Assembly (NCBI GenBank): GCA_009731375.1
Contig: BJOX01000303.1
Span: forward strand, 439,990 to 491,902
Source: Paulinella micropora
Lineage: Eukaryota > Cercozoa > Imbricatea > Euglyphida
DNA: 51,913 bases
Direction of reading: 5' to 3'
A program made the position numbers and the translations under genes. The notes under the pieces were generated by a model, which saw only the letters and a program-made list of their open reading frames with translations, was not told where the DNA came from and made no database searches. Positions 9,426-21,570 of this stretch are shown here, in pieces. The first letter of the stretch is position 1; every line of letters starts with the position of its first letter.

Positions 9426-10225
9426 CTACTTGGGGCAGTCAGCGAAAAACTTTTGCTGCCAGCGTGCCGCCTGTTCAAACACAGCCAGGCCTGCGTGGTC
9501 CCACTGCCGCTGCTGCGCCCGCACGTGCTCCGGCCCGTGCCGCGCCAGCCACAGCAGCAGCCGGCCTAGGACGTTCTGCCCCACGCGCGACCCGGTGCCG
9601 TCGACACAGCCCCCCCAAAAGACTTCCGTCCGGCCCGTTCAAAGTGTAAGCACGCGTAGCCCCTCTCGTAGCAGGTACGCAGCACGCGCGCGAACCAGGC
9701 ATCTTCTGCCCAGCGCGCAGCCAAGAGCCACAACATGACGCCGACACAGACCTGCTCCCAGCGGGCGCGGTCCAGGCAGAGGCCGCGTTGCTGGAAGGCC
9801 TTACGGCCCCCCAGGGACTTGATCTGCGCCCCGGAGAGTTCGGACCAGCGGGGCCGCGCGAACGCGGCAAAGGTGGCTGAGTCTTGGCAGAACAGGTACT
9901 TGGCGGCCTGGAACGCATGCTCGACGGAGCGGAACGCTAGCGGGGCGGCCGGGTCGGGGCCGAAAAGCACGTGGCCTGACTGAAGGACGGCGAAGTTGCT
10001 GAGGCCGCGCGGTCCGAGCGGCTGCAGGAGGCGCCCGAGCTCCGATTTGGGCGTGTAGGCCTTGCTCTTGCTGAAGAAGCACAGGATCAGCGGGGCGGCG
10101 GCCAGGCGGGCTTTCTTCGCGGGGGGAGGCGTGGGCGCGCTGTCCTCGTCGTCGGGCCGCTTGGAGCCTGGCTGGGGGTCGAGCTGGGGGCGGGGGCAGA
10201 CTGCTCCGTGGCGGCTGGAGAGCAT
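9426..10225 (-). CDS. NADAR-domain protein (YbiA-like), one frameshift
   Basis: NADAR proteins are N-glycosidases; members are known to cleave ADP-ribose from guanine in DNA or to act on riboflavin intermediates. The start is taken at the ATG reading from 10225. Residues 1-45 are a disordered tail with a basic patch (PPAKKAR) that could be a nuclear signal. The domain follows with LSNFAV at about 75, VEHAFQAAKYL at 101, GGRKAFQQR near 139 and a WEQVCVGVM helix near 156. The final block (FWGG, then GQNVLGRLLLWL) is in a different frame. The change falls in a run of seven C on the plus strand (9610-9616). With it the domain reaches normal length and stops at 9426; without it the frame ends at 9566 and lacks the last conserved block. 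Confidence 0.75.
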
Positions 10226-10651
10226 CGGAAAGTTGGATTGTGAACCCCCCGTCCAGGCCAGCCAGGCTAACGACGGGGCCGCGCGCCGGGAGGGGGGAGC
10301 GCCCCCCCCCCCCACTGGGCGTGCGCCGACTGCTGCGCGCGCGGGCCCGGCGGGTCATCGCGGCCGGGGAGCTGCCCCCGGCGCACGCCCAGCGAGAGGT
10401 GGTGCGCCCAGTGAGGGGTGGTGCGCGTCGGTGGGGGGGGGCGCCCCCCCCGTGCATGCCCCCTTCCCCGTGCGCGCGGCCAGGGCCCCGCGCGTCCCGG
10501 CGGGAGCACCGGCGGCTACGCCCACGGTAGCAGTACCAGACCGACTGCTGCCGAGCCGGGAAGTGATCGAGGTGTGCTAGGCAGACGGGGGGAGGCCCCT
10601 GGCGGACGCACCGGTTGGTCTGGCCGCCGGGCTCCCGGCTCAGTCCTCCTC
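10226..10651. other. Intergenic GC palindromes
   Basis: No gene is supported between the NADAR start and the recombinase-like gene end. Near-perfect G/C palindromes occur, the clearest at 10433-10451 (a G run, then CG, then a C run), with related G/C blocks at 10290-10312. Several GTGCGC direct repeats sit between them. The region probably carries the NADAR promoter. Confidence 0.4.
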
Positions 10652-12370
<1,719 letters not shown>

Positions 12371-12589
12371 GCGTCCCGGCGCCGACGGAGTTCTTCCCGC
12401 TCCGGGAGGGGGCCAGGGCCGCTGGTCACCACGCTCCGAGCGGCGGCGGGTGCACATGAGGCTCAGCGCTTCCCCCTCCCGCTCCCCCCCCCCCCCCCCC
12501 CCCCCCCCCCCGGGAAAAAAACCCCCCCNNNNNNNNNNCAGTTCCATGGTGAGGTAGGCAAACACCTAGAATCCTGGTGCTACCTGGCT
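12371..12589. other. Divergent spacer with poly-C and N gap
   Basis: This spacer separates the recombinase-like gene and the coiled-coil gene, which point away from each other. It holds a C run (12485-12511), a short A run and a 10-base gap (12529-12538). Promoters are expected here, but none can be recognised. Confidence 0.4.
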
Positions 12590-13817
12590 ATGGCTAGCTC
12601 GCGGCCGACCCAAAGAGTCTGCACTAGCTGCGGCCGCGAGGGGGACGCGCCGGCCGGCTCTGCCCGTGCACTGCCGGCGCCTAGCGACACTTCTTCTGCG
12701 GGCAGTGTAACGGCGGCCGCGCAGGCAACGCAGCCGCCTGGACACACACTGCCCCCGCGGTCGTCGGTGAACAACCTCTCAGCAGAACAACAAGCTCATC
12801 AAGAGAAGCTGCTGTTTCGTCGTGCGTACATCAAAAACATGGCCAGGACATTGTCGCAGTTACAGACAAGGATCATCTTGTTGCGCACGCGTGTCGAGGA
12901 CCTGCGGCAGAAGCAAGTCCGGGCCGCACGGCAAATCGTGGCAGAACCGGGCCCTATGGAGAAAATGCGGGCCATGGAAGCTGACCTGGGAGCTGCTATC
13001 AGTACCAGAGATTTTCGCTGGCGGGGGATAGCCCTGGCGGATACGAGGCAGCGATGGCAGAAGGACTGGCAGGATTGGTGGACGCGGGTGCTGTCGAATG
13101 TACCGATCGAGTACAGAGATCACGTGACTGCAGCCAGACAGACTTGGGAAGCCAGGCTGACTGCCTTCTCCAAGGCCACAGATAGTCTGTCTGGCACCAG
13201 AGACAGGGTGGCTAAGTTGCACACAGCGTTCGGCCTGTGGTTAACAGAGTGGTCCAAGTGGTGGACAGAGGAAGAAACAAAGCGTGCGCTGCCTGGGCTA
13301 GCGCTGGCGGTCGCCGAGTACGAGCTAAAAGAAAAGGAGCGCGAAGAAGAGGAGACAGTGCAGTGCCTGACATGCCTGTGTGCCAGGTACAAAAGTGAAG
13401 TAGCGGCAGCGGCGCAGTTCGAAGGGGGGCTGCAGCAGAGCGGGAGTCTAACAGAGGTGGAGCGAGCTGCCTCCCCGGCTTTATGAGCCAAAAGAAAAGG
13501 CGCGGGAGGTAGCGGGGCTGCGGGCCCAGCCGCATGAATCGGAGCCGTTAGCTCGTTGGCACACTGGCAGGCAGCGGGCTCTGGAATCGGTACACTGGGC
13601 CCCCGCGCACGGCATGCGGCGGACGCCTTCTCTCCCCGGCGGTGGAAGTCCTCGGATGACCAGGCAGGCCCCCGGGCTCACCCCTCCCTGCCTTCTGGTG
13701 CTGCACGGGCCGCCCCGCTATTATGGCTTCCCGGCCGAGACTGGGTGGACGACTGGCGCCGTAAGGAAGTGCGGGCACAACCCGTTCAGCTATTTCTTCT
13801 TCCCTCCTCTGCTTTAG
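12590..13817 (+). CDS. Coiled-coil, Trp-rich protein of unknown function
   Basis: From the ATG at 12590, 298 residues are read to a TGA at 13486. Residues 10-14 (CTSCG) form a lone CxxC. Residues 60-120 form a long charged helix (LSQLQTRIILLRTRVEDLRQ) typical of a coiled coil. The middle is unusually rich in Trp (WQKDWQDWW, WLTEWSKWW), and CLTCLC occurs near residue 265. A second frame continues without interruption from before the stop to 13817. The switch would fall at CCCC near 13471, so the real product may be about 110 residues longer; that part is basic and Pro-rich. No family is recognised. A structural or scaffold role is only a guess from the coil. Confidence 0.5.
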
Positions 13818-13913
13818 AATCTGGCCGGGACTATGCCCAGGAGGGGCTAGCAGTACTTAGACAACCTCCGCCTTTTATTATTATTACCAGAACCTGCTGG
13901 CCCCCGTCGATAG

Positions 13914-14460
13914 TCAACTGCTTCGTGAGCCAGCCGGGAGGCGCGGAGGGGGCCGAATGACAAGCTGTGCTGTTAGTAGTGCCGGGGTGCTAAGCGCGCT
14001 GTTCTCGCAATAGGGCATTCGCTTAAACAGACCCAGGCCGACTAATTGGCCCAGGAAATCATTGCCGGCCTTCCCGGTGGCAGACTGGTAATAGACACGG
14101 CGGTCTTCCAGTTTTGAGCTTCGCTGCATGGCCAGGGCTAGCTCCTGTAGCAAGCGACGACCGTAGCCCCTGCGAGCCACGCTGGGTCGACCCCATCTGG
14201 ACCACATTCACGGTGTAGTAGCCTACGTCATTAATGCGGATCCTTTGCGGATAGGTCGACAGCTCCAGGCAGAGGTACAGCGGCCCAAACAGCAAGGTGA
14301 CTTTGGAGGGGGCCCCTAGTTTCGGCGTAAGCAGTTCATCCAGTTTCTGGTCGAGCTCCGACCGAAGCGCCTGCAGTGTGCTCTTATTCTCCAAGTCGAA
14401 CTGTTCGAGCTCGGCGGGCGCCTTGCAGCCCTGTGCCTGGTATATCTCCTTGACCTTCAT
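13914..14460 (-). CDS. GNAT-like N-acetyltransferase, one frameshift
   Basis: The ATG reads from 14460. The N-terminal part contains a Glu/Leu-rich helix and beta-type segments (VTLLFGPLYLCLEL, then VGYYTVNVV). After a frame change near 14,180 the next frame gives RRGYGRRLLQELA. This fits the acetyl-CoA pyrophosphate-binding loop (R/Q-x-x-G-x-G/A) of GNAT enzymes, and it is followed by a VYYQSA strand and a Gly/Leu segment as in motif B. The two halves together make one compact GNAT domain of about 155 residues. Substrate is unknown. Its start codon overlaps the stop of the upstream acidic frame (ATGA), so the two may be one gene split by an error. Confidence 0.45.
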
Positions 14461-14810
14461 TCTCTAGACACGGTCCGTGGGTCCACGCCTTCACCGTCTT
14501 CCTCGTCGTCTTCCTCTCCTGTGTTGTCTTCTGGCTGGTCTCCCTCCCCTTCCCCCACCTCGAAACCATTAAGCGCGGCCGGTCGGTTTGCGGAGAAGCC
14601 GCCCTCTTCTTCTTCGTCGTCTTCTTCCTCTCCCGCGTTGTCTTGCCGGTAGCCAGCGTCGTTCGGTCCGTCGTGTTCCTTTCCTTCGTGTGCTCCCGCG
14701 CTAGGTAGGCAGTCCCCGTCGCGCCTCTGCTTCTTGGGGTGTCCTTTCCTGCACATACACACACGCGTCGGGGTGCGGCAGGGGTCTGCCGCGTAGAGTG
14801 GGCGGCGCAT
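14457..14810 (-). CDS. Acidic low-complexity ORF
   Basis: This 117-residue frame is basic and Cys-containing at its start, then strongly acidic (EEEDDEEEE and two similar Glu/Asp blocks). It overlaps the GNAT start by an ATGA. Acidic tails of this kind are common in chromatin-associated and transcription-related proteins, but no domain is recognised. It may be the N-terminal part of the GNAT protein, a separate small protein, or a chance frame in repetitive GAA/GAC sequence. Confidence 0.3.
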   Translation of the reverse strand: MRRPLYAADPCRTPTRVCMCRKGHPKKQRRDGDCLPSAGAHEGKEHDGPNDAGYRQDNAGEEEDDEEEEGGFSANRPAALNGFEVGEGEGDQPEDNTGEEDDEEDGEGVDPRTVSRE

Positions 14811-14959
14811 GAGAGGAAAGGGGCGGGGCCTGCCGTACCGAGGAAGGGCTCTCCTTGTTACATCCGTGACAACGCCTTGCCCTCCTATGGCTCATGTCTG
14901 TTTTCTGCCTACAGGCCCCCCCCCCCCTGGCGGCGATGTCCCCACGCGANNNNNNNNNN

Positions 14960-14999
<40 letters not shown>

Positions 15000-15283
15000 C
15001 GAGCGCGGGGGGGAGGTGAGCCGGGGGCCTTGGTTCTGGAGTGGCCCTGTCAGGGCTTGACTGTTAGCAGAGCAGAAAGAAAGCTGGGTAATGTTTGTTA
15101 GCTTTTAGCAGCCGAAACACACTCTTGTGCTGGTCACCGTACTTGCCGGTAAAAGAACTCTCGGGGCCGTGAATCGCTCTGGGGGCGGAAGAGGCTCCCC
15201 TAGCCAGCGCCGGCCCTCGGTACTGTCTTAAAACCGGTTTTACTTCTTTCAGTGTGTGTACAAGTTCCTTTTTTTAATCAAAG
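14811..15283. other. Intergenic region with poly-G and N gap
   Basis: No gene is supported. A 10-base gap (14950-14959) is followed directly by about 40 G. The part next to the histone gene (15230-15290) is A/T-richer, with a TTTGATTAAA-like element on the minus strand that could serve 3'-end formation. I see no clear histone 3' stem-loop. Confidence 0.4.
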
Positions 15284-15730
15284 TCAAAACCTGCAGTTAC
15301 TTAGGTACAAAAATTCACCAGGCGAGCGCTCACCCCGGATGCCACGCGCCAAACGGATGTCGTTGGTTTTGAGGGTGATGCGCTTGGCCTGGATGGCGCA
15401 CAGCTGTGCCACTTCGAACAAGTGCACCAGGTAGTCCTCCGCGGCCTCCTGCAAAGCGAGGATCGCCACGGACTGGAAGCGCAGGTACGTCTTGAAATCG
15501 TGGGCGATCTCCCGGATGAGGCGGGCGAAGGGTAGTTTGCGCAGCAGCAGGTCAGTCGACTTCTGGAAACGACGGACCTCGCGCAGGGCCACGGTACCAG
15601 GGCGGTAGCGGTAGGGCTTCTTGACTCCACCACTGACGGCGGCGGTCTTGCGTGCGGCCTTGGTAGCCAGTTGCCTGCGCGGGGCTTGGCCGCCGGTGCT
15701 CTTGCGTGCGGTCTGCTTGGTGCGAGCCAT
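15284..15730 (-). CDS. Divergent histone H3
   Basis: The 148-residue protein aligns along its whole length with canonical H3 (135 residues plus Met). The start [14 protein letters not shown] is identical to H3, so Lys4, Lys9 and Ser10 are kept, as are Lys23, Lys27, Lys36, Lys56 and Lys79. Changes include Lys14 to Gln, Lys18 to Arg, Asp81 to Tyr, His113 to Gln and Arg129 to Gly. After RGER it carries about 13 extra residues instead of ending. The histone fold is complete. It would pair with H4 in nucleosomes, but no other histone gene is in view. Codons are GC-ending like the neighbouring genes. A viral or divergent variant H3 is likely; a host replication-dependent H3 is less likely because such genes are normally far more conserved. 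Confidence 0.9.
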   Translation of the reverse strand: MARTKQTARKSTGGQAPRRQLATKAARKTAAVSGGVKKPYRYRPGTVALREVRRFQKSTDLLLRKLPFARLIREIAHDFKTYLRFQSVAILALQEAAEDYLVHLFEVAQLCAIQAKRITLKTNDIRLARGIRGERSPGEFLYLSNCRF

Positions 15731-15833
15731 CGTAGTGCTGGTGCTTACAAACTCTAGCGACAGAGGAATTCTGGCCTGGCTAGCTGCACCCGACGAGGGG
15801 GCGTGGGGGGGGGGGAACGCGCGTCCACGTGCC

Positions 15834-15919
15834 ACGCGCGCGGCCGGCGCGCGTCGTCACTTGACACATGCGCTAGGCGCGCGCGGCCGGCGCGCGTCGT
15901 CACTTGACACATACGCTCG
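15834..15919. repeat. Two 43-bp tandem repeats in divergent promoter region
   Basis: Two nearly identical 43-bp units follow each other. Each holds a GC palindrome (GCGCGGCCGGCGCGC) followed by GTCGTCACTTGACACAT. They lie about 100 bp upstream of the H3 start. The units differ at only about two positions, and are good candidates for transcription-factor sites. Confidence 0.6.
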
Positions 15920-16008
15920 GCGCGCGCCGCTGGTCGCGCTCTCGGCCCGCGACCCTCTCCCCCCTCGCGCGCGTGGGGGGGCGCCCGCTCCGGCGGAGCG
16001 CACGGGGG

Positions 16009-16175
16009 GGGGGGGGGGGGGGGGGNNNNNNNNNNNNNNNNNNNNNNNNNNNNNNNNNNNNNNNNNNNNNNNNNNNNNNNNNNNNNNNNNNNNNNNNNNN
16101 NNNNNNNNNNNNNNNNNNNNNNNNNNNNNNNNNNNNNNNNNNNNGGGGGGGGGGGGCCCCCCCCCCCCCCCCCCC
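16009..16175. other. Gap flanked by poly-G and poly-C
   Basis: A G run, 119 N (16026-16144), a second G run and then a C run. The region could not be assembled. No coding content can be read. Confidence 0.8.
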
Positions 16176-16391
16176 TTCCCTGCATCTGCCACACGCTGGC
16201 CAGGCGTGCGTGTCCCCCCACACCCCGCGGTCGGCGTCACGTGCCGGGCGGGGCGCGCGTGGCTCTTTCCCCTGGCGGCCCGCCGCGGACCCACGCCCCT
16301 ACCAAAGTCGCACCTGCTACCCCACACACAACCGGCGGGTTGCCCTCGACCGACCGGCCAGCCAGGAACGGACTACTCTCGGAGGCTCCCC

Positions 16392-16652
16392 ATGCCGTCG
16401 CGCGTACCTATCTTCGCCCGGTTCTTCCACGCCCGCCGGACCCTCCAGAGCCGGGGCGAGGTCAGGGCCGGGAAGTCGGGGTCTCCGTCCACCAGCCTGG
16501 GGCAGTACCACGAGTTTGGCGAGCTAGGCACTATCCACCGTGAGTTCTACTCTACCCTGCCCTTTGTGCTCCCCGTCGCCTGCCCCGTGGCCTGGAGCGC
16601 GGACGCGACGCCCGCGGGCGCGAGGCGGGACCTGCAGGTCCGGAACCAGACC
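16392..16652 (+). pseudogene. 5' part of unknown gene, interrupted by foldback element
   Basis: The ATG at 16392 starts a GC-rich frame of 87 codons that is cut off by the left end of the AT-rich foldback element; only a few element-derived codons follow before a stop. The product begins with a basic, Arg-rich segment (MPSRVPIFARFFHARR) and has no recognised domain. The GC-rich sequence starting at 25242 may be its continuation. This is inferred from composition and orientation only, because no similarity links the two parts and the frames do not join directly. Confidence 0.45.
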
Positions 16653-17735
16653 GGATATAATGCAAGCTAACATGCAAGCTAAGTCTAAAGGTTTTGAAAA
16701 TTGATGGGAGTAGCATGAAAATGAAAGATTTTAATGTATTTTAACTATTTTAAACAAAAAAGTTTTTAAAAAATTGTATTTCTAGCAGTTACAACTGTTT
16801 TTCGACCGTTAGCTATATTTTGGCTAGATTGTGGTTTTGGCTTGCCTGAGCTTGGTTTTTCTTAGTTTTTATGTTGTTTTACATCAAAATCAACGTAATT
16901 ATATTTAGTTTTTTGAGTTCTAATGATATTACTTCAAATTCAAATTCAAATTCAAATTCAAATGTGACTAGAAATTTTCAAGTTGGTTACTGGTGGCAGC
17001 CATTCACTTATAGTCGTTATACATACTCACATACTACTTGAACTACGCATGAAATTATATTAATACTAGTTTGTTCAGCATATTTACAATGCTTTTGAAG
17101 CATAAAACCGGTGCCGAAGCTTAGACTTCAAGTTGAGAGCCAATGTTTTACACTAGTCGCTGTGATACAAACTTGAGACTAGTTGCCACTCACGTGTCAT
17201 CGTTATACATACTCACTGCCTACTTGAAGTATGCATGAAATTATATTAATACTAGTTTGTTTAGCATATTTATAATGTTTTTGAAGCATAAAACCGGTGC
17301 GGAAGCTTATATTTCAGAGTGAGTGACAGTGTTTTACACTAGTCACGAGTCACATATGACTGTGACCGGCCGGGCTCAGCTCAGCACTTGCCACTCACTT
17401 GTAATCGTTATACATACTCACTGCCTACTTGAAGTATGCATGAAATTATATTAACACCAGTTTGTTTAGCATATTTATATTGTTTTTGAAGCATAAAACC
17501 GGTGCGGAAGCTTATATTATGATTAATATTTCCAGAGTGAGTCACAGTCACACGGTCACCGTTTTACACTAGTCACTGTGACACTCAGACTACTTGCCAC
17601 TCAATTGTAATCGTTATACATACTCACTGCCTACTTGAAGTATGCATGAAATTATATATGTTGATATTAATACTAGCTTTTTCAGCATATTTATAATGTT
17701 TTTAAAGCATAAAACCGGTGCGGAAGCTTAGAAAT
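16653..17735 (+). repeat. Left inverted arm with tandem 190-205 bp units
   Basis: A unit containing CGTTATACATACTCAC, an ATTATATTAATACTAG block and AGCATAAAACCGGTGC recurs at about 17015, 17202, 17406 and 17612, with a partial copy near 18430-18515. The same units occur inverted on the right side of the element. The outermost 350 bp are not repeated within the arm. Confidence 0.8.
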
Positions 17736-17955
17736 GACGTTTATGCGCCTAGTCATAAAAGTTACTACTTAGTCACAAGTATTAGTGTCAGTGACTGAAG
17801 TACATACAACTTACATCTGAATGTTTGGAAAATTCATGAATATTAATGAAAACTCAAAATCGTATTAATACAAATGTTTTACAATTAATTAGACTTAAAA
17901 TGTTTTAATATTAATCATACTTGTAGCATGAACGAAATGTAGCTACATCTTCATG

Positions 17956-18034
17956 CCTCCTCCTCCTACTACTACTACTATTACTACTACTACTACTACT
18001 ACTCCTGCTGCTGCTGCTACTGCTACTGCTGCTG

Positions 18035-18070
<36 letters not shown>

Positions 18071-18366
18071 GCAACATCACCACCACCAACCACCACCACC
18101 CCTATTACTGGTACTACTGTCTTGCTACTACTACTACTACTACCAACATCACCACCAACCACCACCACCCCTATTACTGGTACTACTGTCTTGCTACTAC
18201 TACTACTACTACTACTACCACTACCACTGCTAGTAGTAGTAGTAGTAGTAGTAGTAGTGGCAGTAGTAGTAGCAGTCGTAGTAGCAGTAGTTAGTACTAC
18301 TACTACTACTGCTACTACTACTACTACTACTGCTGCTGCTGCTGTTGCTACTACTACTACTACTAC

Positions 18367-18408
<42 letters not shown>

Positions 18409-18409
18409 C
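17956..18409 (+). repeat. (TAC)n/(TGC)n trinucleotide array, first copy
   Basis: This is a long array of TAC with TGC, CAC and a GTA-rich inverted patch (18228-18290), so parts can fold back on themselves. The 300 bp upstream are duplicated together with it (17640-17955 matches 18421-18740). All frames stay open through such arrays, so predicted Thr-, Ser- or Tyr-rich proteins here are not genes. Confidence 0.85.
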
Positions 18410-18740
18410 CAGAGCTATTATATTAATACGAGTTTGTATGCATGAAATTATATTAATACGAGTTTGTTTAGCATATTTATAATGTTTTTGAAGCATAAAA
18501 CCGGTGCGGAAGCTTAGAAATGACGTTTATGCGCCTAGTCATAAAACAGTTACTACTTAGTCACAAGTATTAGTGTCAGTGACTGAAATGCATACAACTT
18601 ACATATGAATGTTTGGAAAACTCATGAATATTAATGAAAATTCAAAATCGTATTAATACAAATGTTTTACAATAAATTAGACTTAAAATGTTTTAATATT
18701 AATCATACTTGTAGCATGAACGAAATGTAGATACATCTTC

Positions 18741-19187
<447 letters not shown>

Positions 19188-19190
19188 GGA

Positions 19191-19655
19191 ATGCATACAT
19201 ACATACATACATACATAAATACATGCATGCATTCATACATATATGCATGCATACATGCATACATACATGCATACATACATACATGCATGCATACATGCAT
19301 ACATACACACATACATACATACGTACGTACATACATACGTACGTACGTACACACATACATACATACATACATACATACATACATACATACATACATGCGT
19401 GCATACATGCATGTGTGCGTACATACATACATACATACATACATACATGCATGCATGCATGCATGCATACATACATACATACATACATGCATACATGCAT
19501 ACATACATACATACATACATACATACATACATACATACATGCATACATACATGCATACATACATACATACATATATATACATATATACATACATACATAC
19601 ATATGCATGCATACATATGTATGTATGTATGTATGTGTGTGTGTATATAATGTAC

Positions 19656-19686
<31 letters not shown>

Positions 19687-19958
19687 CGTACGTATGTATG
19701 TACGTATGTATGTATGTATGTATGTATGTATGTGTGTATGTACATATGTATGTATGTATGTATGTACGAATGTATGTATGCATATGTATGTATGCATGTA
19801 TGTACGTATGGTATTCATGCATTTATGTATGTATGTATGTATGTATGTATCTATTTATGTATGTATGTATGCATGTATGTATGTATGTATGTATGTATGT
19901 ACATATGTATGTACATATGTATGTATGTATGTGTGTGTGAGTACTTGTGTGTGTGTAC

Positions 19959-19989
<31 letters not shown>

Positions 19990-20078
19990 TGTATGTATGT
20001 ATGTATGTATGTATGTATGTATGTGTGTATGTATGTGTGTATGTATGTATGTATGTATGTATGTGTGTATGTGTGTAC

Positions 20079-20109
<31 letters not shown>

Positions 20110-20140
20110 TGTATGTACGTATGTATACATACATACATAC
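19191..20140. repeat. (ATAC)n/(GTAT)n giant tetranucleotide palindrome
   Basis: About 425 bp of CATA repeats turn, at ACATATGT (19613-19620), into about 510 bp of TATG repeats. Each half is the reverse complement of the other. A tetranucleotide repeat keeps all six frames open, which explains the long His/Thr/Tyr/Ile- and Met/Cys/Val-rich frames here; I do not count these as genes. Confidence 0.9.
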
Positions 20141-20239
20141 TACCACTACTACTACTACTACTAATAATAATAATAATAATAATACTACAAACACCACCAC
20201 CACCGCCAACCAGCAGCAGCACCACCACCACCACCACTA

Positions 20240-21433
20240 CTACTACCCAGAGCTGCCCTTGCCTAAAGAAGAAACACAAATTCAAAAGAAATCAGTGCAA
20301 ACAGAAGCAAAAAGTGGCAAGAGTTGAAACAAAACAATACGATTTACCTTTTCCTCGAACCTCCCTCCACAGTGAGTTGCCTTTTCGACATGTCAGTCTA
20401 AGAGGAAGAAAGCAAGGAAAAAATAATAAATAAAGACAGTGAACTGCTGCCCTTGGGCAAACACAAAAGCAATAAAAAACAAGAGAATATGTCCAACAAG
20501 AACAAAGCAAAAGGACAAACTTCATATGGGAGACATTATGTCGGCAACGATGGATCAAAAAAAAGTGGGTAAAAACACAATGGTTCACTGTGTTGCAACC
20601 GAAGTAGCAACCGTTTTTGGGCGCAACCCAAAAACGGTTGCTACTTCGGTTGCAAGGACCAATGCCGAATTTCACTTGACCGTAAATTGCGTACCAAATT
20701 TTCGTTGAGTTTGGCGTCCGGACCATATTTTTTGCACCAACCCTTTTTTGTGACCCATCCGTTTGGGGACATAATGTCTCCCACATACAGTTTGTAGCTG
20801 TTTGTCCTTTTGCTTTGTTTTTCTTGAACATATTCTCTTGTTTTTTATTGCTTTCGTGTTTGCCCAACGGCAGCAGTTCACTGGATTTATTTATTTTTTT
20901 CCCCCTTGCTTCCTTCCTCTTAGACTGACATGTAGAAAAGGCAACTCCATACTGTGGAGGAACGCCGTGCCGACAAAAAGATGTTCGAGGAATGGTAAAT
21001 TGTATTGTTTTGTTTCAATTCTTGCCACTTTTTGCTTCTGTTTGCACTGATTTCTTTTGAATTTGTGTTTCTTCTTTAGGCAAGGGCAGCTCTGGGTAGT
21101 AGTAGCAGTGGTGGTGGTAATGTCTCCCTCATGAAGTTTGTCCTTTTGCTTTGTTCTGTTTGACATATTCTCTTGTTTTTTATTGCTTTCGTGTTTCCGC
21201 AATGGCAGCAGTCCCCTCTGTCTTTATTTATTTTTTTCCCCCTTGCTTCCTTCCTCTTAGACTGACATGTCGAAAAGGCAACTCCATACTGTGGAGGAAC
21301 GCCGTGCCGACAAAAAGAGATTCAAGGAAAAGGTAAATTGTACTGTTTTGTTTCAATTGTTGCCACTTTTTGCTTCTGTTTTCAATGATTTCTTTTGAAT
21401 TTTTGTTTCTTCTTTAGGCAAGGGCAGCTCTGG

Positions 21434-21437
<4 letters not shown>
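20240..21437. repeat. Nested palindrome with three copies of a 190-bp module
   Basis: A module reading CAAGGGCAGCTCTGGGTAG at one end occurs inverted at 20240-20450 and direct at 20890-21100 and 21230-21437. The axis is a near-perfect hairpin at about 20598-20656 (GCAACCGAAGTAGCAACCG and its complement). Surrounding A- and T-rich sequence is also mirrored, with small indels. Confidence 0.75.
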
Positions 21438-21473
<36 letters not shown>

Positions 21474-21570
21474 CAGCAGCAGTAGTAGTAGTAGCAGTAG
21501 TAGTAGTAGTACTAACTACTGCTACTACGACTGCTACTACTACTGCCACTACTACTACTACTACTACTAG
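21267..21570 (+). CDS. Candidate spliced mini-gene inside foldback element
   Basis: After a long pyrimidine tract and TTAG acceptor, an ATG at 21267 opens 22 codons (MSKRQLHTVEERRADKKR, then FKEK). They end in phase 0 at AAG/gtaaat (21332/21333). A T-rich 85-bp stretch ends in ctttag at 21417, and the frame resumes in phase 0 with ARAALG before running into a poly-Ser microsatellite and a TAG at 21570. The splice-like sites are kept in three module copies. The copy near 20930 has a stop directly after its ATG, and the inverted copy near 20380 has lost part of the exon. It could be an exon pair captured from a host gene or a remnant of a transposon protein. The basic, helical peptide matches no family I know. 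Confidence 0.35.
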
